A stretch of 64,000 bases of DNA from an uncultured Planctomycetia bacterium (GCA_937871505.1 CALMPF010000034.1:48926-112925); one strand, 5' to 3'. Positions 17,100 to 26,545 are shown, counted from the stretch's first letter. The notes: a model not told the origin generated them from the letters alone. A program made the numbers and translations.

Positions 17100-18053
17100 A
17101 TGCTCACCCTCATCCTCGCCCATCGACATGATGTTCACGCCCGCTGGATCGCCGATCAGCTTCGCGCCCGGCTGCATGACGCTGCGCTCATCGCGGTCGA
17201 GTCGCTCGTTCATGGGACCCGCTGGGATCACCGCCTCGACCGACTCGGCGCCCGGAGCGGGCTCGTCCTCGGCGATGGGCGCGAGCTCCGCCAGGAGGAC
17301 GTGCTCGGGGTGGTCAACCGCATCGCCTTGATTCCCCCGGAGCTCGTGGGCCGCGCGAACGCCGAGGACCGCCTCTACGCCCTTCAGGAGTGGACCGCCC
17401 TCTTCATGAGCTGGCTCCGGTCGATTCCGGCCCCGGTCCTCAACCGCCCCGATGCTCGCGGACTCTGCGGCGCCTGGCGCTCGCCCGCCGAATGGGCCGC
17501 GCTCGCCATCTCGGTCGGCCTTCCGACCCATCGCGTCACGCTCGGTTCCTCGCAGGAGATGACGGCGTTCATGCCTCTGCCCGCTGGATCACTGCCCCTG
17601 GCGTCGATCATCGTCGCAGGACGCGGTGCGGTCTGGATCCCCCGTTCACGCCGCGCCGGAGTCGGACCCTGCGCGCTGCCGTCGACCGCGCCCGGCGACC
17701 GACCCGCCGAAGAGAGCGCGCCCGGCGCGCCGGTCGACTCAACCGGATCGCCCGCGGCCCCCGTCCTCCGCGGGTCGCTGGGCGATTGCCGGCGGATCGC
17801 TCCAGCGCTGGGGGAGTGCGCCATGAAGCTCGCCTCGCGCGCGGGGTGCGAGCTCCTCGGCCTCGACTTCGCGGTCGCGCCCGGCGGCGGGGTCGTCCTC
17901 TCCGGGGTCACGCCGATGCCGGACCTCCGCGCAGGCGGCGCGCCTCTGGTGGACGCCATCGAATCCCGTCTCTCCGGCCGCGGAGCGCTGCGTCCCGCGC
18001 CTGCCGCCGGAACGACCGCACCGCGCGCGCGAGCGGAGGCGCTGTCGCGATGA
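17100..18053 (+). CDS. Degenerate ATP-grasp-like protein, partner of the next gene
   Basis: A 317-residue protein whose order of motifs parallels the ATP-grasp enzyme downstream. VLNRPDARGLCGAWRSPAEW corresponds to IVNRISAMGSNASKPFQAQ, and GLDFAVAPGGG then VVLSGVTPMPDL (254-276) corresponds to GIDLKFTPQGE then TYCFEVNPSPGY. The metal-binding Glu and Asn of the active enzyme are Gly and Thr here. The middle lacks the ATP-lysine segment and has a Pro/Ala-rich linker (about 185-222). I infer a pseudoenzyme or substrate-binding partner. ATG 17100 is chosen over GTG 17016 on weak evidence (GGAG ten bases upstream). Its ATGA stop overlaps the active ATP-grasp gene by four bases, so both are probably made in equal amounts. 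Relation to the ATP-grasp fold is by motif alignment only. Confidence 0.55.
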   Translation: MLTLILAHRHDVHARWIADQLRARLHDAALIAVESLVHGTRWDHRLDRLGARSGLVLGDGRELRQEDVLGVVNRIALIPPELVGRANAEDRLYALQEWTALFMSWLRSIPAPVLNRPDARGLCGAWRSPAEWAALAISVGLPTHRVTLGSSQEMTAFMPLPAGSLPLASIIVAGRGAVWIPRSRRAGVGPCALPSTAPGDRPAEESAPGAPVDSTGSPAAPVLRGSLGDCRRIAPALGECAMKLASRAGCELLGLDFAVAPGGGVVLSGVTPMPDLRAGGAPLVDAIESRLSGRGALRPAPAAGTTAPRARAEALSR

Positions 18054-18979
18054 TCCTGCTCCTCGGCATCCCCACCGAGCCGCCGCTGGCGATGGTGCGC
18101 GAACGCCTCGACGCCATGGGCGCCGCGTACACGATGCTCTCGCAGCGCGACGCGCTCGCGAGCGCGGTCGAAGTCGCGATCGGCTCCGGCGCCGAAGCGG
18201 CGATCACCGGGCGAATCGAGGTCGACGGGCGGCGGATCGCGCTTGAGCGCTGCGTCGGCGCCTACCTGCGCCCTATGGACGAGAGCGCCCTGCCCGAGGT
18301 CGCCGACGATCCGCCCGGTTCGCCACGGCGACGAAGGCTGCGGGCATGGCACGACGCGCTGATGACCTGGAGCGAAGTGACTCCCGCGCGGATCGTCAAC
18401 CGCATCTCGGCCATGGGCTCGAACGCATCCAAGCCGTTCCAGGCGCAGAGCATCATGGCGTGCGGCTTTCTCACGCCGGAGACGCTCGTCAGCAACGATC
18501 CCCTCGAGGTTCGGCGATTCCATTCCGAGCACGGACGAGTCATCTTCAAGTCGATGAGCGGCGTGCGCTCGATCGTGCGCGAACTCGACGCGGAGGACTT
18601 CGGACGCCTCGACGCCATTCGCTGGTGCCCCGTCCAGTTCCAGGCGTTCGTCCCCGGCGAGAACGTGCGCGTGCACGTGGTCGGCGAGCGGGTCTTCGCG
18701 ACGCGCATCCTGTCCGAAGCGACCGACTACCGCTACGCCGCGCAGCAGGTCGGCGAATCCGCCCTCCTCGAGGCGGCCGCGCTCGACGCTGCCATCGAAG
18801 CGCGCTGCGTGGAACTCGCGCAGCGGCTCGACCTGCCCTTCGCCGGCATCGATCTCAAGTTCACGCCGCAGGGCGAGACGTACTGCTTCGAGGTCAATCC
18901 CAGTCCGGGGTACTCGTACTACGAGGCAAACACCGGTCAGCCGATCTCGCTCGCGGTCGCCGAGCACCTCGCGGGGTGA
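18050..18979 (+). CDS. ATP-grasp ligase (RimK/MvdD-like)
   Basis: A 309-residue ATP-grasp enzyme expected to activate a carboxylate as acyl phosphate and join it to an amine or hydroxyl. Visible motifs: SKPFQAQSIMACGFLTPETL (128 on), ATP-binding RVIFKSMSG with Lys167, VQFQAFVPGENVRVHVVGERV (196 on; hinge, Glu204, Arg207), metal and catalytic GIDLK (Asp268) and CFEVNPSPGYSYYEANTG (Glu281, Asn283). The pattern is closest to RimK and to the graspetide (microviridin-type) maturases. The substrate is unknown; the adjacent S8 protease, with its Lys/Asp/Glu-rich tail, and the 95-residue prodomain-like protein are candidates. The gene is translationally coupled to the degenerate homologue upstream. 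It ends 88 bases from the convergent HbpS-like gene. Confidence 0.85.
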   Translation: MILLLGIPTEPPLAMVRERLDAMGAAYTMLSQRDALASAVEVAIGSGAEAAITGRIEVDGRRIALERCVGAYLRPMDESALPEVADDPPGSPRRRRLRAWHDALMTWSEVTPARIVNRISAMGSNASKPFQAQSIMACGFLTPETLVSNDPLEVRRFHSEHGRVIFKSMSGVRSIVRELDAEDFGRLDAIRWCPVQFQAFVPGENVRVHVVGERVFATRILSEATDYRYAAQQVGESALLEAAALDAAIEARCVELAQRLDLPFAGIDLKFTPQGETYCFEVNPSPGYSYYEANTGQPISLAVAEHLAG

Positions 18980-19067
18980 GCGACAGCCTCTCGCGACGCC
19001 TCCTGACGAGCCCCGAGCGACGCGACCGGGAGAGCGTCGGAGCGCGGCCTGCGCACGGCCGATCAGG

Positions 19068-19463
19068 TCACAGCGCCTGCGCACCCGCCTCGGCGACGGC
19101 GTGATCCTGTTCGCCTGAACCGCCGCTCACGCCGATGGCGCCGACGACCTTGCCGTCGCGGCGCAGGGGAATCCCGCCGGCGAAGATCATGATGCGCCCG
19201 TCGTTCGACGCGTGGATGCCGAAGAACTGGCCGCCCGACTGGCTGTGGGCGGCGAGGTCCTTGGTGGCGATGTCGAAGGCGCGCGAGGTGTAGGCCTTCT
19301 TGATCGAGATGTCGATCGAGCCCAGCCAGGCGCCGTCCATGCGGACGTGAGCGACGAGGTTGCCGCCGCCGTCGGCAACGGCGATGTTCATCGGCTGTCC
19401 GATCGCGGCCGCCTGCTTTTCGGCGGCGGCGATCACACGGCGGGCATCGGCGAGCGTGAGCAT
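19068..19463 (-). CDS. HbpS/GlcG-family protein
   Basis: A protein of about 131 residues of the HbpS/GlcG (DUF336) family: LTLADARRVIAAAEKQAAAI, NIAVADGGGNLVAHVRMDGA, SIDISIKKAYTSRAFDIAT, FFGIHASNDGRIMIFAGGIP and VVGAIGVSGGSGEQDHAVAEAG. The whole domain is present. Family members bind haem or corrinoid or are fused to enzymes; a specific role is not deducible. ATG 19463 gives the usual MLTL start; in-frame GTG 19472 and TTG 19481 are possible, and none has a clear ribosome site. No signal peptide is present. It stands alone, convergent with the ATP-grasp gene. Confidence 0.8.
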   Translation of the reverse strand: MLTLADARRVIAAAEKQAAAIGQPMNIAVADGGGNLVAHVRMDGAWLGSIDISIKKAYTSRAFDIATKDLAAHSQSGGQFFGIHASNDGRIMIFAGGIPLRRDGKVVGAIGVSGGSGEQDHAVAEAGAQAL

Positions 19464-19618
19464 GGTGGTCACTGAGGACAAGGTCGGCGTGGGAGTCGGT
19501 TGCGGGCCAGCGCTGTCGGAAAGGCGAGAGCGTATCAGGTCTCGACGTTCGGCTCTCGCCCGATGGGCACCCGACCGATCGCCGCCTCACCTCAGGCGAT
19601 GAGCGCCCGGCGATCGCT

Positions 19619-21529
19619 TCATCGATCCGATCGGCCACGGAGCCCCGACGGCTGGCTCGCGCTCCGGCGCCCGTCGGCGCGGTCGCGCGGCGACGCCCCG
19701 AAGATCGTCCGGCCCAGACGGGCGGCGTGGACGTGCGGCGGCGGCGCCGGCTGCTCCTCGCTCGAAGGCGCCAACGCGCCCCCGAGACGGCGCGACGACT
19801 CACCTCGGACTTTCGCCGCGATGTCGCGGACACGAGCTGACCCCGCGTCGCTGCCGAACCGACGCTCGGCGGCGGCGAGCGCCTGGAGGGCCTCGCCGTG
19901 CGCATCGGCGGCGGCGAGCGCAGCCGCGCCGAGCACCGCGAGTTCGACCTCCACGTCGGCGGGGCCGATCGGCCGGTCCGCGGCGGCCACACGCCCATCG
20001 ATCAGCGCCAGCACATCCTCGATCCGACCAGCCTCCAGATCGAGCCAGCCGAGCGATGTGATCGCCGGAAGACCGTGGTCGATCGGCCCACGGGCCGATC
20101 GCCGGTCGGTCTCGACGACCCAGATCAGATCGTCGCGGGCATGCTCCAGCTCGCCGAGGCACAGGTAGGCGATCCCCCGCCGCAATCGCCCGATGCGCTC
20201 GTTGCCGGACCCTCGCGCCATCCGCCGGTCGATGTCGCGAATCTCCTGACGCAGCTCCGCATCGGTGCGCCCGAACGCGATCTCGAGCGGCCTGTGGACG
20301 TCCGCCCCGCGCCCGCCGTCGGCGAGCACCGATGGGAGCGGGCTGTTCGCGGCCGGCTGCGCCGCGTCGATCGATGCGCCGATCGCCGGCCCGGCACCGC
20401 GTGCATCGATCGCCGCACGCCGCGGCGTCGCCAGAATCGACGCCGCGCCAAGCGTCAGCAGCGCGAGGCCTGTGGCGGCGACGCGCGAGGCGGGCGTCGC
20501 CGCGGAGCGGACGCGACGCGGCGGGAGCGACCCGGCCGCCGCTTGGAGCCGCTCCGCCCATTCGCGAGCCGAAGCCGGCCGATCGGTCGGCAGGTCCGCC
20601 ATCGCCTCCCGCACGATCGCGAGGGCGCGCTCGGGCACCTCGGCGGCGCACTCCGCGAAGAGGTCTTCGGCGATCCGGCCGAGCGCGTAGGTGTCGCTGC
20701 GGCCGTCGATCATCTGCGCGTCGCCAAGACGCTGCTCGGGACTCATGTACCGAGCCGTCCCGAGGGCTCCGATGCGACGCGCCGCGACGTCGATTCCCCG
20801 GCCGCCCTGGTCATCGACCGCCCGCAGCTCATCGATGAGCGCGGCGATTCCGAAGTCGACGAGCTTCGGGCTCGGCCGCTCGTCGCCCGCGACAAGCACA
20901 TTGGCGGGCTTGATGTCCCGATGGACGAACCCGAGTCCGTGGGCGTGGTCGACGGCGGCGCCGACCGGCACGAGCAGCGAAGCGCGCGCCGCGGCGTCGA
21001 GCCGGTGCAGAGCCGCGTAGCGGGTGATCGGCGGACCCTTGACGTACTGCATCACGATGAACGGAATCCGGTCATCGCCGCGTTCGGCCACGCCTGCGTC
21101 GAACACTTCGGCGATCGCCGGATGCTGAAGTCGGGCCATGATGCTCGCCTCGCGCTGGAGCACGCCGGCATCGGCAGTCGACCAGAGGAGCTTGACCGCG
21201 CAGACGCGATCGAGGGCCTCGTGGACGGCCCGGAAGACGACGCCGCCGCCGCCGCTGCCGACGAGCTCGAGGAGTCGGTATCGATCCAGCCGTTCGCCCA
21301 CCCACGAGGCGGGATCGACCGCAGCGACCGTCCGCTCCCACGCGCGCTCGCCGAGGCCGGTGTCGCGCAGCGCCGTGGGCGGGCTCGCATCGATCGTCAG
21401 GAGCCGCTCGACCGCCGCGATCGTCGCGGCGTCGGTCCCGCGACTGAGGTAGTGCGCTTCGCGCTCGACCACCGAGAGCCGTCGGCCCTCCTCGAACAAC
21501 CGAGCCAGGTCGGCGTGCGCGACGCTCAT
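19619..21529 (-). CDS. Membrane-anchored Ser/Thr protein kinase
   Basis: A 636-residue Hanks-type kinase. Kinase motifs: glycine loop GSGGGGVVF (91-99), Lys113 in CAVKLL, HRDIKPAN (203-210), DFG (225-227) and the activation-loop end GTARYMSPEQ (257-266). A single membrane segment follows (about 350-367, AATGLALLTLGAASILA). The region beyond is Ala-rich and helical, resembling TPR-like repeats (IAYLCLGELEHARDDLIWVV and so on), presumably a sensor on the far side of the membrane. The start ATG 21529 overlaps the stop of the sigma-factor gene (ATGA), a common planctomycete pairing that suggests kinase and sigma factor act in one signalling route. Confidence 0.92.
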   Translation of the reverse strand: MSVAHADLARLFEEGRRLSVVEREAHYLSRGTDAATIAAVERLLTIDASPPTALRDTGLGERAWERTVAAVDPASWVGERLDRYRLLELVGSGGGGVVFRAVHEALDRVCAVKLLWSTADAGVLQREASIMARLQHPAIAEVFDAGVAERGDDRIPFIVMQYVKGPPITRYAALHRLDAAARASLLVPVGAAVDHAHGLGFVHRDIKPANVLVAGDERPSPKLVDFGIAALIDELRAVDDQGGRGIDVAARRIGALGTARYMSPEQRLGDAQMIDGRSDTYALGRIAEDLFAECAAEVPERALAIVREAMADLPTDRPASAREWAERLQAAAGSLPPRRVRSAATPASRVAATGLALLTLGAASILATPRRAAIDARGAGPAIGASIDAAQPAANSPLPSVLADGGRGADVHRPLEIAFGRTDAELRQEIRDIDRRMARGSGNERIGRLRRGIAYLCLGELEHARDDLIWVVETDRRSARGPIDHGLPAITSLGWLDLEAGRIEDVLALIDGRVAAADRPIGPADVEVELAVLGAAALAAADAHGEALQALAAAERRFGSDAGSARVRDIAAKVRGESSRRLGGALAPSSEEQPAPPPHVHAARLGRTIFGASPRDRADGRRSASQPSGLRGRSDR

Positions 21530-22182
21530 GCCGCGCCGTGCCTCCGCATGTCGTCGATGATCCACGCCCGGGCGAAGCGCCAGTCGTTGGCGATCGTGGC
21601 GCGCGAGACATCCAGCGCCGCGGCCGCCTCGTCGATCGTCAGGCCTCCGAAGAATCGAAGCTCGACCACGCGCGCCTGCCGTGCGTGCTCTCCGTGAAGT
21701 CGAAGAATCGACTCGGAGAGCGCGAGGACATCGACGCCCGCGTCGTCCGACTCCGGCGCGCCGGCGGGCGGTCGACGCGCAGGCTCGGAGCCATCGAGCG
21801 GGACCACGGCCACCGAACCGCCGCGCCTGATCGCGCGCCTCCGACGGCTGTGGTCCACCAGAATCTGCCGCATCGCGACCGCCGCGAGCGCCCGCAGGTG
21901 GGCACGGTCGCGCAAGGCCACCGACCGTGCGGCGAGAACCCTGATGCACACCTCATGGACGACGGACGTCGGATCGATCGCGGATCCGCCGCGCGCGCGG
22001 AGCAAGGCGCGCGCCATGTTGCGCAGGTCGGCGTAGACATGAGCGAGCAACGGGGCGACTCGCGCGCGGTCCGCGGCGGAGACACCGAAGCGCGGATCGG
22101 CTCGATCGTCGGGGTGGAGCGAGGACCCGGTCACGTCCGGACCGTCGCCACCGCCAGCTCCATCATCGCTCCCCACTCGCAT
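21526..22182 (-). CDS. ECF sigma factor, kinase-coupled
   Basis: A 218-residue ECF RNA polymerase sigma factor of the planctomycete-rich PF07638/TIGR02999 type. Region 2: APLLAHVYADLRNMARALLR, DPTSVVHEVCIRVLAA and the -10 recognition stretch RAHLRALAAVAMRQILVDHS. Region 4: ARVVELRFFGGLTIDEAAAA, then LDVSRATIANDWRFARAWI. ATG 22182 precedes the acidic N-terminal tail; longer in-frame starts exist but read into non-coding-like sequence. No anti-sigma gene is adjacent; the overlapping kinase gene is the likely regulator. Confidence 0.9.
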   Translation of the reverse strand: MRVGSDDGAGGGDGPDVTGSSLHPDDRADPRFGVSAADRARVAPLLAHVYADLRNMARALLRARGGSAIDPTSVVHEVCIRVLAARSVALRDRAHLRALAAVAMRQILVDHSRRRRAIRRGGSVAVVPLDGSEPARRPPAGAPESDDAGVDVLALSESILRLHGEHARQARVVELRFFGGLTIDEAAAALDVSRATIANDWRFARAWIIDDMRRHGAA

Positions 22183-22393
22183 GACGCCAGCGCCTCCGGC
22201 ACTCCGATCGGCGCGGCGCAATCGGAGTGCGACTTGAGAGTCAGCCGGTGCGCCGCCGCCGCACCTCCGGGCGGAGTGTACCGCTCCACCGGTTGGGCGC
22301 CACGGGCGAGTTCTGCGTGTTACGGGCGATGGCAGCGCGGCGGCACGTCGGCCCCGCGCGTCGCCCCTCACCCCCAGCCCGTGGAGCAAAGTC

Positions 22394-24646
22394 ATGTCGA
22401 TGAGCAAGTTGCACTCTCTCAGTCCGGCCCTCGCGGCGGTCGCCTTGACGCTGAGCGCGGTGCCTGCCACCGCCATCTTCGGTGCCTCGCCGGCGAGCTG
22501 CCCGGAGAGCGCGGTTCGCATCAACGAGATCCGTGTGTCTCACCCGGGCATGCCGCAGAACAACGAGTACGTCGAGCTTGCGGCACAGCCGGGGGCGTCG
22601 CTCGACTGCGCCTGGTACGTCGTCCTCGGCCCGGGCGGGGTCGTCGAGGAGCTGATCTCGCTCTCCGGCGCCATCGGGCCGTCGGGCCTCTACCTGATCG
22701 CCGAGGCGGGGTTCAACCCGTCGGCGTTCCCCGGCGCACCGACGCCCGATCTGGTCACCGCTCTCGACTTTGCGGACTCGGGCAACCGCACGCACCTGCT
22801 GGTCTGCGCCTGCGGGGGGCTTCCCGGCGTGGATGAGAGCGTCGACCTCGACGCGGACGACGACGGGACGATCGACTGGCCGCTTCCGCTCTGGGATGCC
22901 GTGCTCGACTGCATCGCCATCGTGCAGAATCCGACTGGAGCGCCCACGTATTGCGCCGCGCGGCGCGGTCCGACCTCCACCGGCAACGCGCCGCCGCATG
23001 TCCACCGATGTCAGATTCCGCTGACGGACCATCGGCCGTGGCGGATCGGCGCGTTTCCCCTGCCGCCCATCGGCAACGACTCGCCGGACCTCGCGAATCC
23101 GGCCTGCACCGGCGGGCCGATCTTCGGAGGCCTGCTGATCGAGCCGATCGGCGCGGCGACGCTGACGTTCGTCGGCGGTTCGCTCGTGCTCTCGGAGCTC
23201 GGCGGTCCCGGCAGCGGCGCCGGGATCGACGTCGGACTCGCCGACGCGATCTGCGCGGCGATCGACGTCGGTCCGCTGATGGCTGCCGATGGCGGAATCG
23301 CCGGGGGCTCCGGCGACGCTCCGTCGCTCACGATGACCGGTCTCGCTCCGGACGGTGCGATGCTCGCCTCCGCCGTCTATCGGCGCGTCGGTCCGGGACA
23401 CCTGGGGATGAGCGTGAGCTTCGGCGGCGGCGACCCGGGTTCACTGGTCGTCGCGGCGTTGCAGGGGGGCGCGATCGTCGCGACGACTGCGCTCCTCCCG
23501 ACGCCACCCGGCGTGCCGCCGATCATCATCGAATGGCCGCTCCCCGGACCCGACGGCCCGATCATCAACGACATCCACCACCTCCCCGACGGGGTGCCGG
23601 GCGGGCACCCGGGATGGACCGCGACCTTCAATCAAGCGCGACCGGTCAGCATCGCGACGCCCGGTCTCGGAACGCTCACCGTCGACGCAGACCAGCTTGC
23701 GATCTTCACCGTCCCGAACGACCCGAGCGCCGAGGCGGCGCTGGCCCGTGTCGAGCTGCGCTGCACCGGCTTCGATGCGCTGCCGATCAACGAAGTGCTT
23801 CTCAGGGAGTTCGGCAATCCGCACAAGGCGCTCGGCGATGTGCTCATGGCCGCGGACGGCGGGCCGGCGACGGATCGGATCGTGTTTCAGCCGCTGCCCG
23901 GCGCCGATCTCTTCGGCACGCGCATCGGATTGGACTACGGACCGCCGGAGCTGCCCGGGCCGGAGATCATCGGCATCATCGTCCGCCCCGAGGTCCTCGG
24001 GATCACGCCGCCGGACTCTTCGATCGCGCTGGCGCCGGGCCTCGTGCACTCGGGAGGGCACGGATCGCAGCTCGGGGTCTTCACCGAGCAGGGATCCCAG
24101 ACCGGAACGTCGCTGATCGCCGACTTCTCGCCGCTGAACCCGTCGGCGCTCGAGTGGCTGGGCATGCTTGGCGGCAGTCAGGTCGGCCGGATCCAGACCG
24201 CTGGACCGTTCGCGAACCTCCAGGTCGCGCCGAACCCGATTGCGCTCTTCCGATACAAGTTCGAGGTCGACGGATCGAACCAGCGCCTCTACGTCCGCAA
24301 GTGCTATCAGCACCCGTTCTTCACGCCGCTCTTCAGCACATTCGTCGACGAGATCGTCCTCTGCGTGCCCGCGCCGCAGCTTCCGCCGTACGGCGGCGCG
24401 GCCATGCGACTCGACCTGCTCGTCGCCGGTCTGCCGGCCTTCGCACTCGTCGAGGAGACGCCGATCGTCGCGCCGCCGCCTCCCTGTCCGGCCGATCTGA
24501 ACGGCGACGGCGAGGTCGGCGGCGCCGATCTCGGAGCGCTGCTCGGGAGCTGGGGACAGCCCGGCCCGACGGACCTCACCGGCGACGGCACCAGCGATGG
24601 CGCCGATCTCGGCGTGCTGCTCTCGGCGTGGGGAGCGTGTCAGTAG
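22394..24646 (+). CDS. Secreted protein with lamin-tail-like N-terminus and dockerin-like tail
   Basis: A 750-residue exported protein. ATG 22394 has GGAG seven bases upstream, and a signal peptide runs to about residue 28 (LAAVALTLSAVPATA). The first domain, VRINEIRVSHPGMPQNNEYV, then ELAAQPGASLDCAWYVVLGP and SGLYLIAEAGF, resembles a lamin-tail domain as found in secreted nucleases and adhesins. The large middle region is Gly/Pro-rich beta structure I do not recognise. It ends LNGDGEVGGADLGALLGSWG and LTGDGTSDGADLGVLLSAWG, the dockerin-like pair. No nuclease active site was seen. Function unknown, presumably extracellular or surface. Confidence 0.7.
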   Translation: MSMSKLHSLSPALAAVALTLSAVPATAIFGASPASCPESAVRINEIRVSHPGMPQNNEYVELAAQPGASLDCAWYVVLGPGGVVEELISLSGAIGPSGLYLIAEAGFNPSAFPGAPTPDLVTALDFADSGNRTHLLVCACGGLPGVDESVDLDADDDGTIDWPLPLWDAVLDCIAIVQNPTGAPTYCAARRGPTSTGNAPPHVHRCQIPLTDHRPWRIGAFPLPPIGNDSPDLANPACTGGPIFGGLLIEPIGAATLTFVGGSLVLSELGGPGSGAGIDVGLADAICAAIDVGPLMAADGGIAGGSGDAPSLTMTGLAPDGAMLASAVYRRVGPGHLGMSVSFGGGDPGSLVVAALQGGAIVATTALLPTPPGVPPIIIEWPLPGPDGPIINDIHHLPDGVPGGHPGWTATFNQARPVSIATPGLGTLTVDADQLAIFTVPNDPSAEAALARVELRCTGFDALPINEVLLREFGNPHKALGDVLMAADGGPATDRIVFQPLPGADLFGTRIGLDYGPPELPGPEIIGIIVRPEVLGITPPDSSIALAPGLVHSGGHGSQLGVFTEQGSQTGTSLIADFSPLNPSALEWLGMLGGSQVGRIQTAGPFANLQVAPNPIALFRYKFEVDGSNQRLYVRKCYQHPFFTPLFSTFVDEIVLCVPAPQLPPYGGAAMRLDLLVAGLPAFALVEETPIVAPPPPCPADLNGDGEVGGADLGALLGSWGQPGPTDLTGDGTSDGADLGVLLSAWGACQ

Positions 24647-25246
24647 CCGCCCTTCTCGGGCCCACGGTCGTTTCTCATGCACCAGTCACGGGGCCCTGCA
24701 CGCGGCACCACCACTCGTACAGCATCACCATGCCCGCGACCATCCACGGCTCCGCGATGCCGCAGGCTGCTTGGCCCCGAAGGAGAGCTCCGCCGGGCCG
24801 TCGAGTGCGACGGAGGAGTCATGTGCAGCGCGAAGAAGCGCGGGAGGAGCGGGATGAGATGGGGAGAGGGACGCGGGTAGTTCGGCGCCCCCGTGATCAC
24901 CCAGCCTCACGACCGAGGCGCGATGTGCGGACGTGACGACGCAGAGCGCCCCCGGAGCGAGATCGCGCCGGCAATGGCGCTCCCGGCGATCGCGGCCGAC
25001 GCGACGGCTCCGCTCGCTCGCCCCAATGAGGTTCGGGTCATGGCGCGGTCCTTCGGCGGGCTGCGCGAACGGCCCGCAGAGTCTCCCAGCCGGTGCGGCG
25101 AAACGCTGGGAAGCGTCCACGCGCGAACACGCCCCCATTCGTCGGCGATACAGTCGAACCTCCCCATCGGAGCGCACCAGCGAGCGCGGGCGGGGACATT
25201 CGCATCGACGCGAACCAGCGCGTTCCGTTCTCTCAAGGGACTCTCC
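24647..25246. other. 600-base intergenic region
   Basis: No well-supported gene. On the minus strand 24907-25041 could encode a 44-residue peptide with a signal-peptide-like start (MTRTSLGRASGAVASAAIAG) and GAAGGA upstream, then a stop, which might be the wreck of a secreted-protein gene; I do not call it. A plus-strand frame from 24893 runs into the next gene but has no coding look before ATG 25247. Confidence 0.4.
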
Positions 25247-26263
25247 ATGCCTCGATCCAGCACCGCATCCAATCGCCACTCCTCACTTCCGGCGGCCTCC
25301 GGCGCCGTGCTCCTCGCCAGTCTCGTCCTGGGCTCGGCCTGCGCCGGCGCGTGCATTCCGGAGGATCTCGACGCCTCCGGCGCCGTCGATGGCGCCGACC
25401 TCGGGCTTCTGCTCGCCAACTGGGGCGCAGCAGGAGCGAGGGGTCCGGCCGACCTCGACGGCGACGGCGAGGTGGACGCTGCGGATCTCGGCCTGCTGCT
25501 CGCGGCATGGGGCGACGTTCCTGCGGCCGCGTGCCTCTCGATCACCTCGGTCAGTCCGACTTCGGGAGCCGCCGGCACCGAGGTCGTGCTCTCGGGGACC
25601 TTCCCGAACGACGACTACCTCGACTACTCGCTCGTCGCCATCACCGGCGACGGCGCGGTGGTGCCCTTCGAAGTGACGGCGGTCACCGCCGACTCGCTGA
25701 CGGCCCGCGTGGGGCCGTATCCACCGGGCACGAGCAGCGCGACTCTCGCGATCACCATGGGCTTCGGAAACCTGGTGCCGACGAGCGCGCTCCCCTCGGG
25801 ATTCGACTATGCGTCCCCAGCCTGGGTCTGGGCGTTCACCAGCGACAGCGTGAACTCCTCGGTGGAGTTTCAGTTCGATCGTTCGAGCGCCCCCATCGAC
25901 GGGACCTTCTTCGGCACCGTCAGCCAGACCGGACTGGTGGTCACCGTGACCGGCGAGTGCGCGGCAGGCACCGACCTCGGAATCTGGATCCACGCCCAGC
26001 GGGACGGCGCGGATGCCGACTCGTCCTTCGCCGCCGCAGCCCTGCGCCTTCCTTCGGCCAAGCTCCAGGAGACCCTCGATGGCCAGTTCTGCGCAGAGGC
26101 CCTGTGCAATCTGATCTCCGCCATCTACTCAGGGCACCTGCCCCTCGCGATCTCCGGCGACTGCACGATCGAGCTCGGAACGGACGCGTTCACGCTGGGG
26201 TCCTATCTCTACCGCCTCGACGTGACCTCGGGAGCGTTCGTGATCGAGGGATCGCCGGGCTGA
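25247..26263 (+). CDS. Secreted protein with N-terminal dockerin-like pair and IPT/TIG domain
   Basis: A 338-residue protein. ATG 25247 has AAGGGA six bases upstream and a signal peptide (AASGAVLLASLVLGSACAGA). Unusually, the two dockerin-like loops come directly after it (LDASGAVDGADLGLLLANWG and LDGDGEVDAADLGLLLAAWG) instead of at the C-terminus. An IPT/TIG immunoglobulin-like domain follows (ITSVSPTSGAAGTEVVLSGT). The C-terminal half (WVWAFTSDSVNSSVEFQFDR onwards) is a beta-rich domain I do not recognise, with four cysteines that could form disulfides. Function unknown. Confidence 0.72.
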   Translation: MPRSSTASNRHSSLPAASGAVLLASLVLGSACAGACIPEDLDASGAVDGADLGLLLANWGAAGARGPADLDGDGEVDAADLGLLLAAWGDVPAAACLSITSVSPTSGAAGTEVVLSGTFPNDDYLDYSLVAITGDGAVVPFEVTAVTADSLTARVGPYPPGTSSATLAITMGFGNLVPTSALPSGFDYASPAWVWAFTSDSVNSSVEFQFDRSSAPIDGTFFGTVSQTGLVVTVTGECAAGTDLGIWIHAQRDGADADSSFAAAALRLPSAKLQETLDGQFCAEALCNLISAIYSGHLPLAISGDCTIELGTDAFTLGSYLYRLDVTSGAFVIEGSPG

Positions 26264-26545
26264 GCGCGGGAGTGACTCAGGCCGCAGGCCGGCGCAGCGC
26301 GATCGACTGCCTCGTCCTCGATGACTCGCGCGTCACCGTGGCGCATGCGCCGTGGAGATACCCGGGCGTCCAGCCCGGTGTCGGGACCTCGCCGTGGCCA
26401 CACCGGTGCGCATCCCAAGAGAATCGGTGGAACCGAGAATCGTGGACGTCCCCTTGCCTGAAGACGCCGCAGCGCGCGCCGGACGACGGCTGAACCGTCA
26501 CGGACGACTGCCACTCGCGCGGCAGCGGGCGGCCTCGGCGCGAAC

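Noticed and set aside
24907..25041. Small minus-strand gene with a signal-peptide-like start
   Set aside because: It stops after 44 codons with no mature domain; weak support, mentioned only in the intergenic entry.
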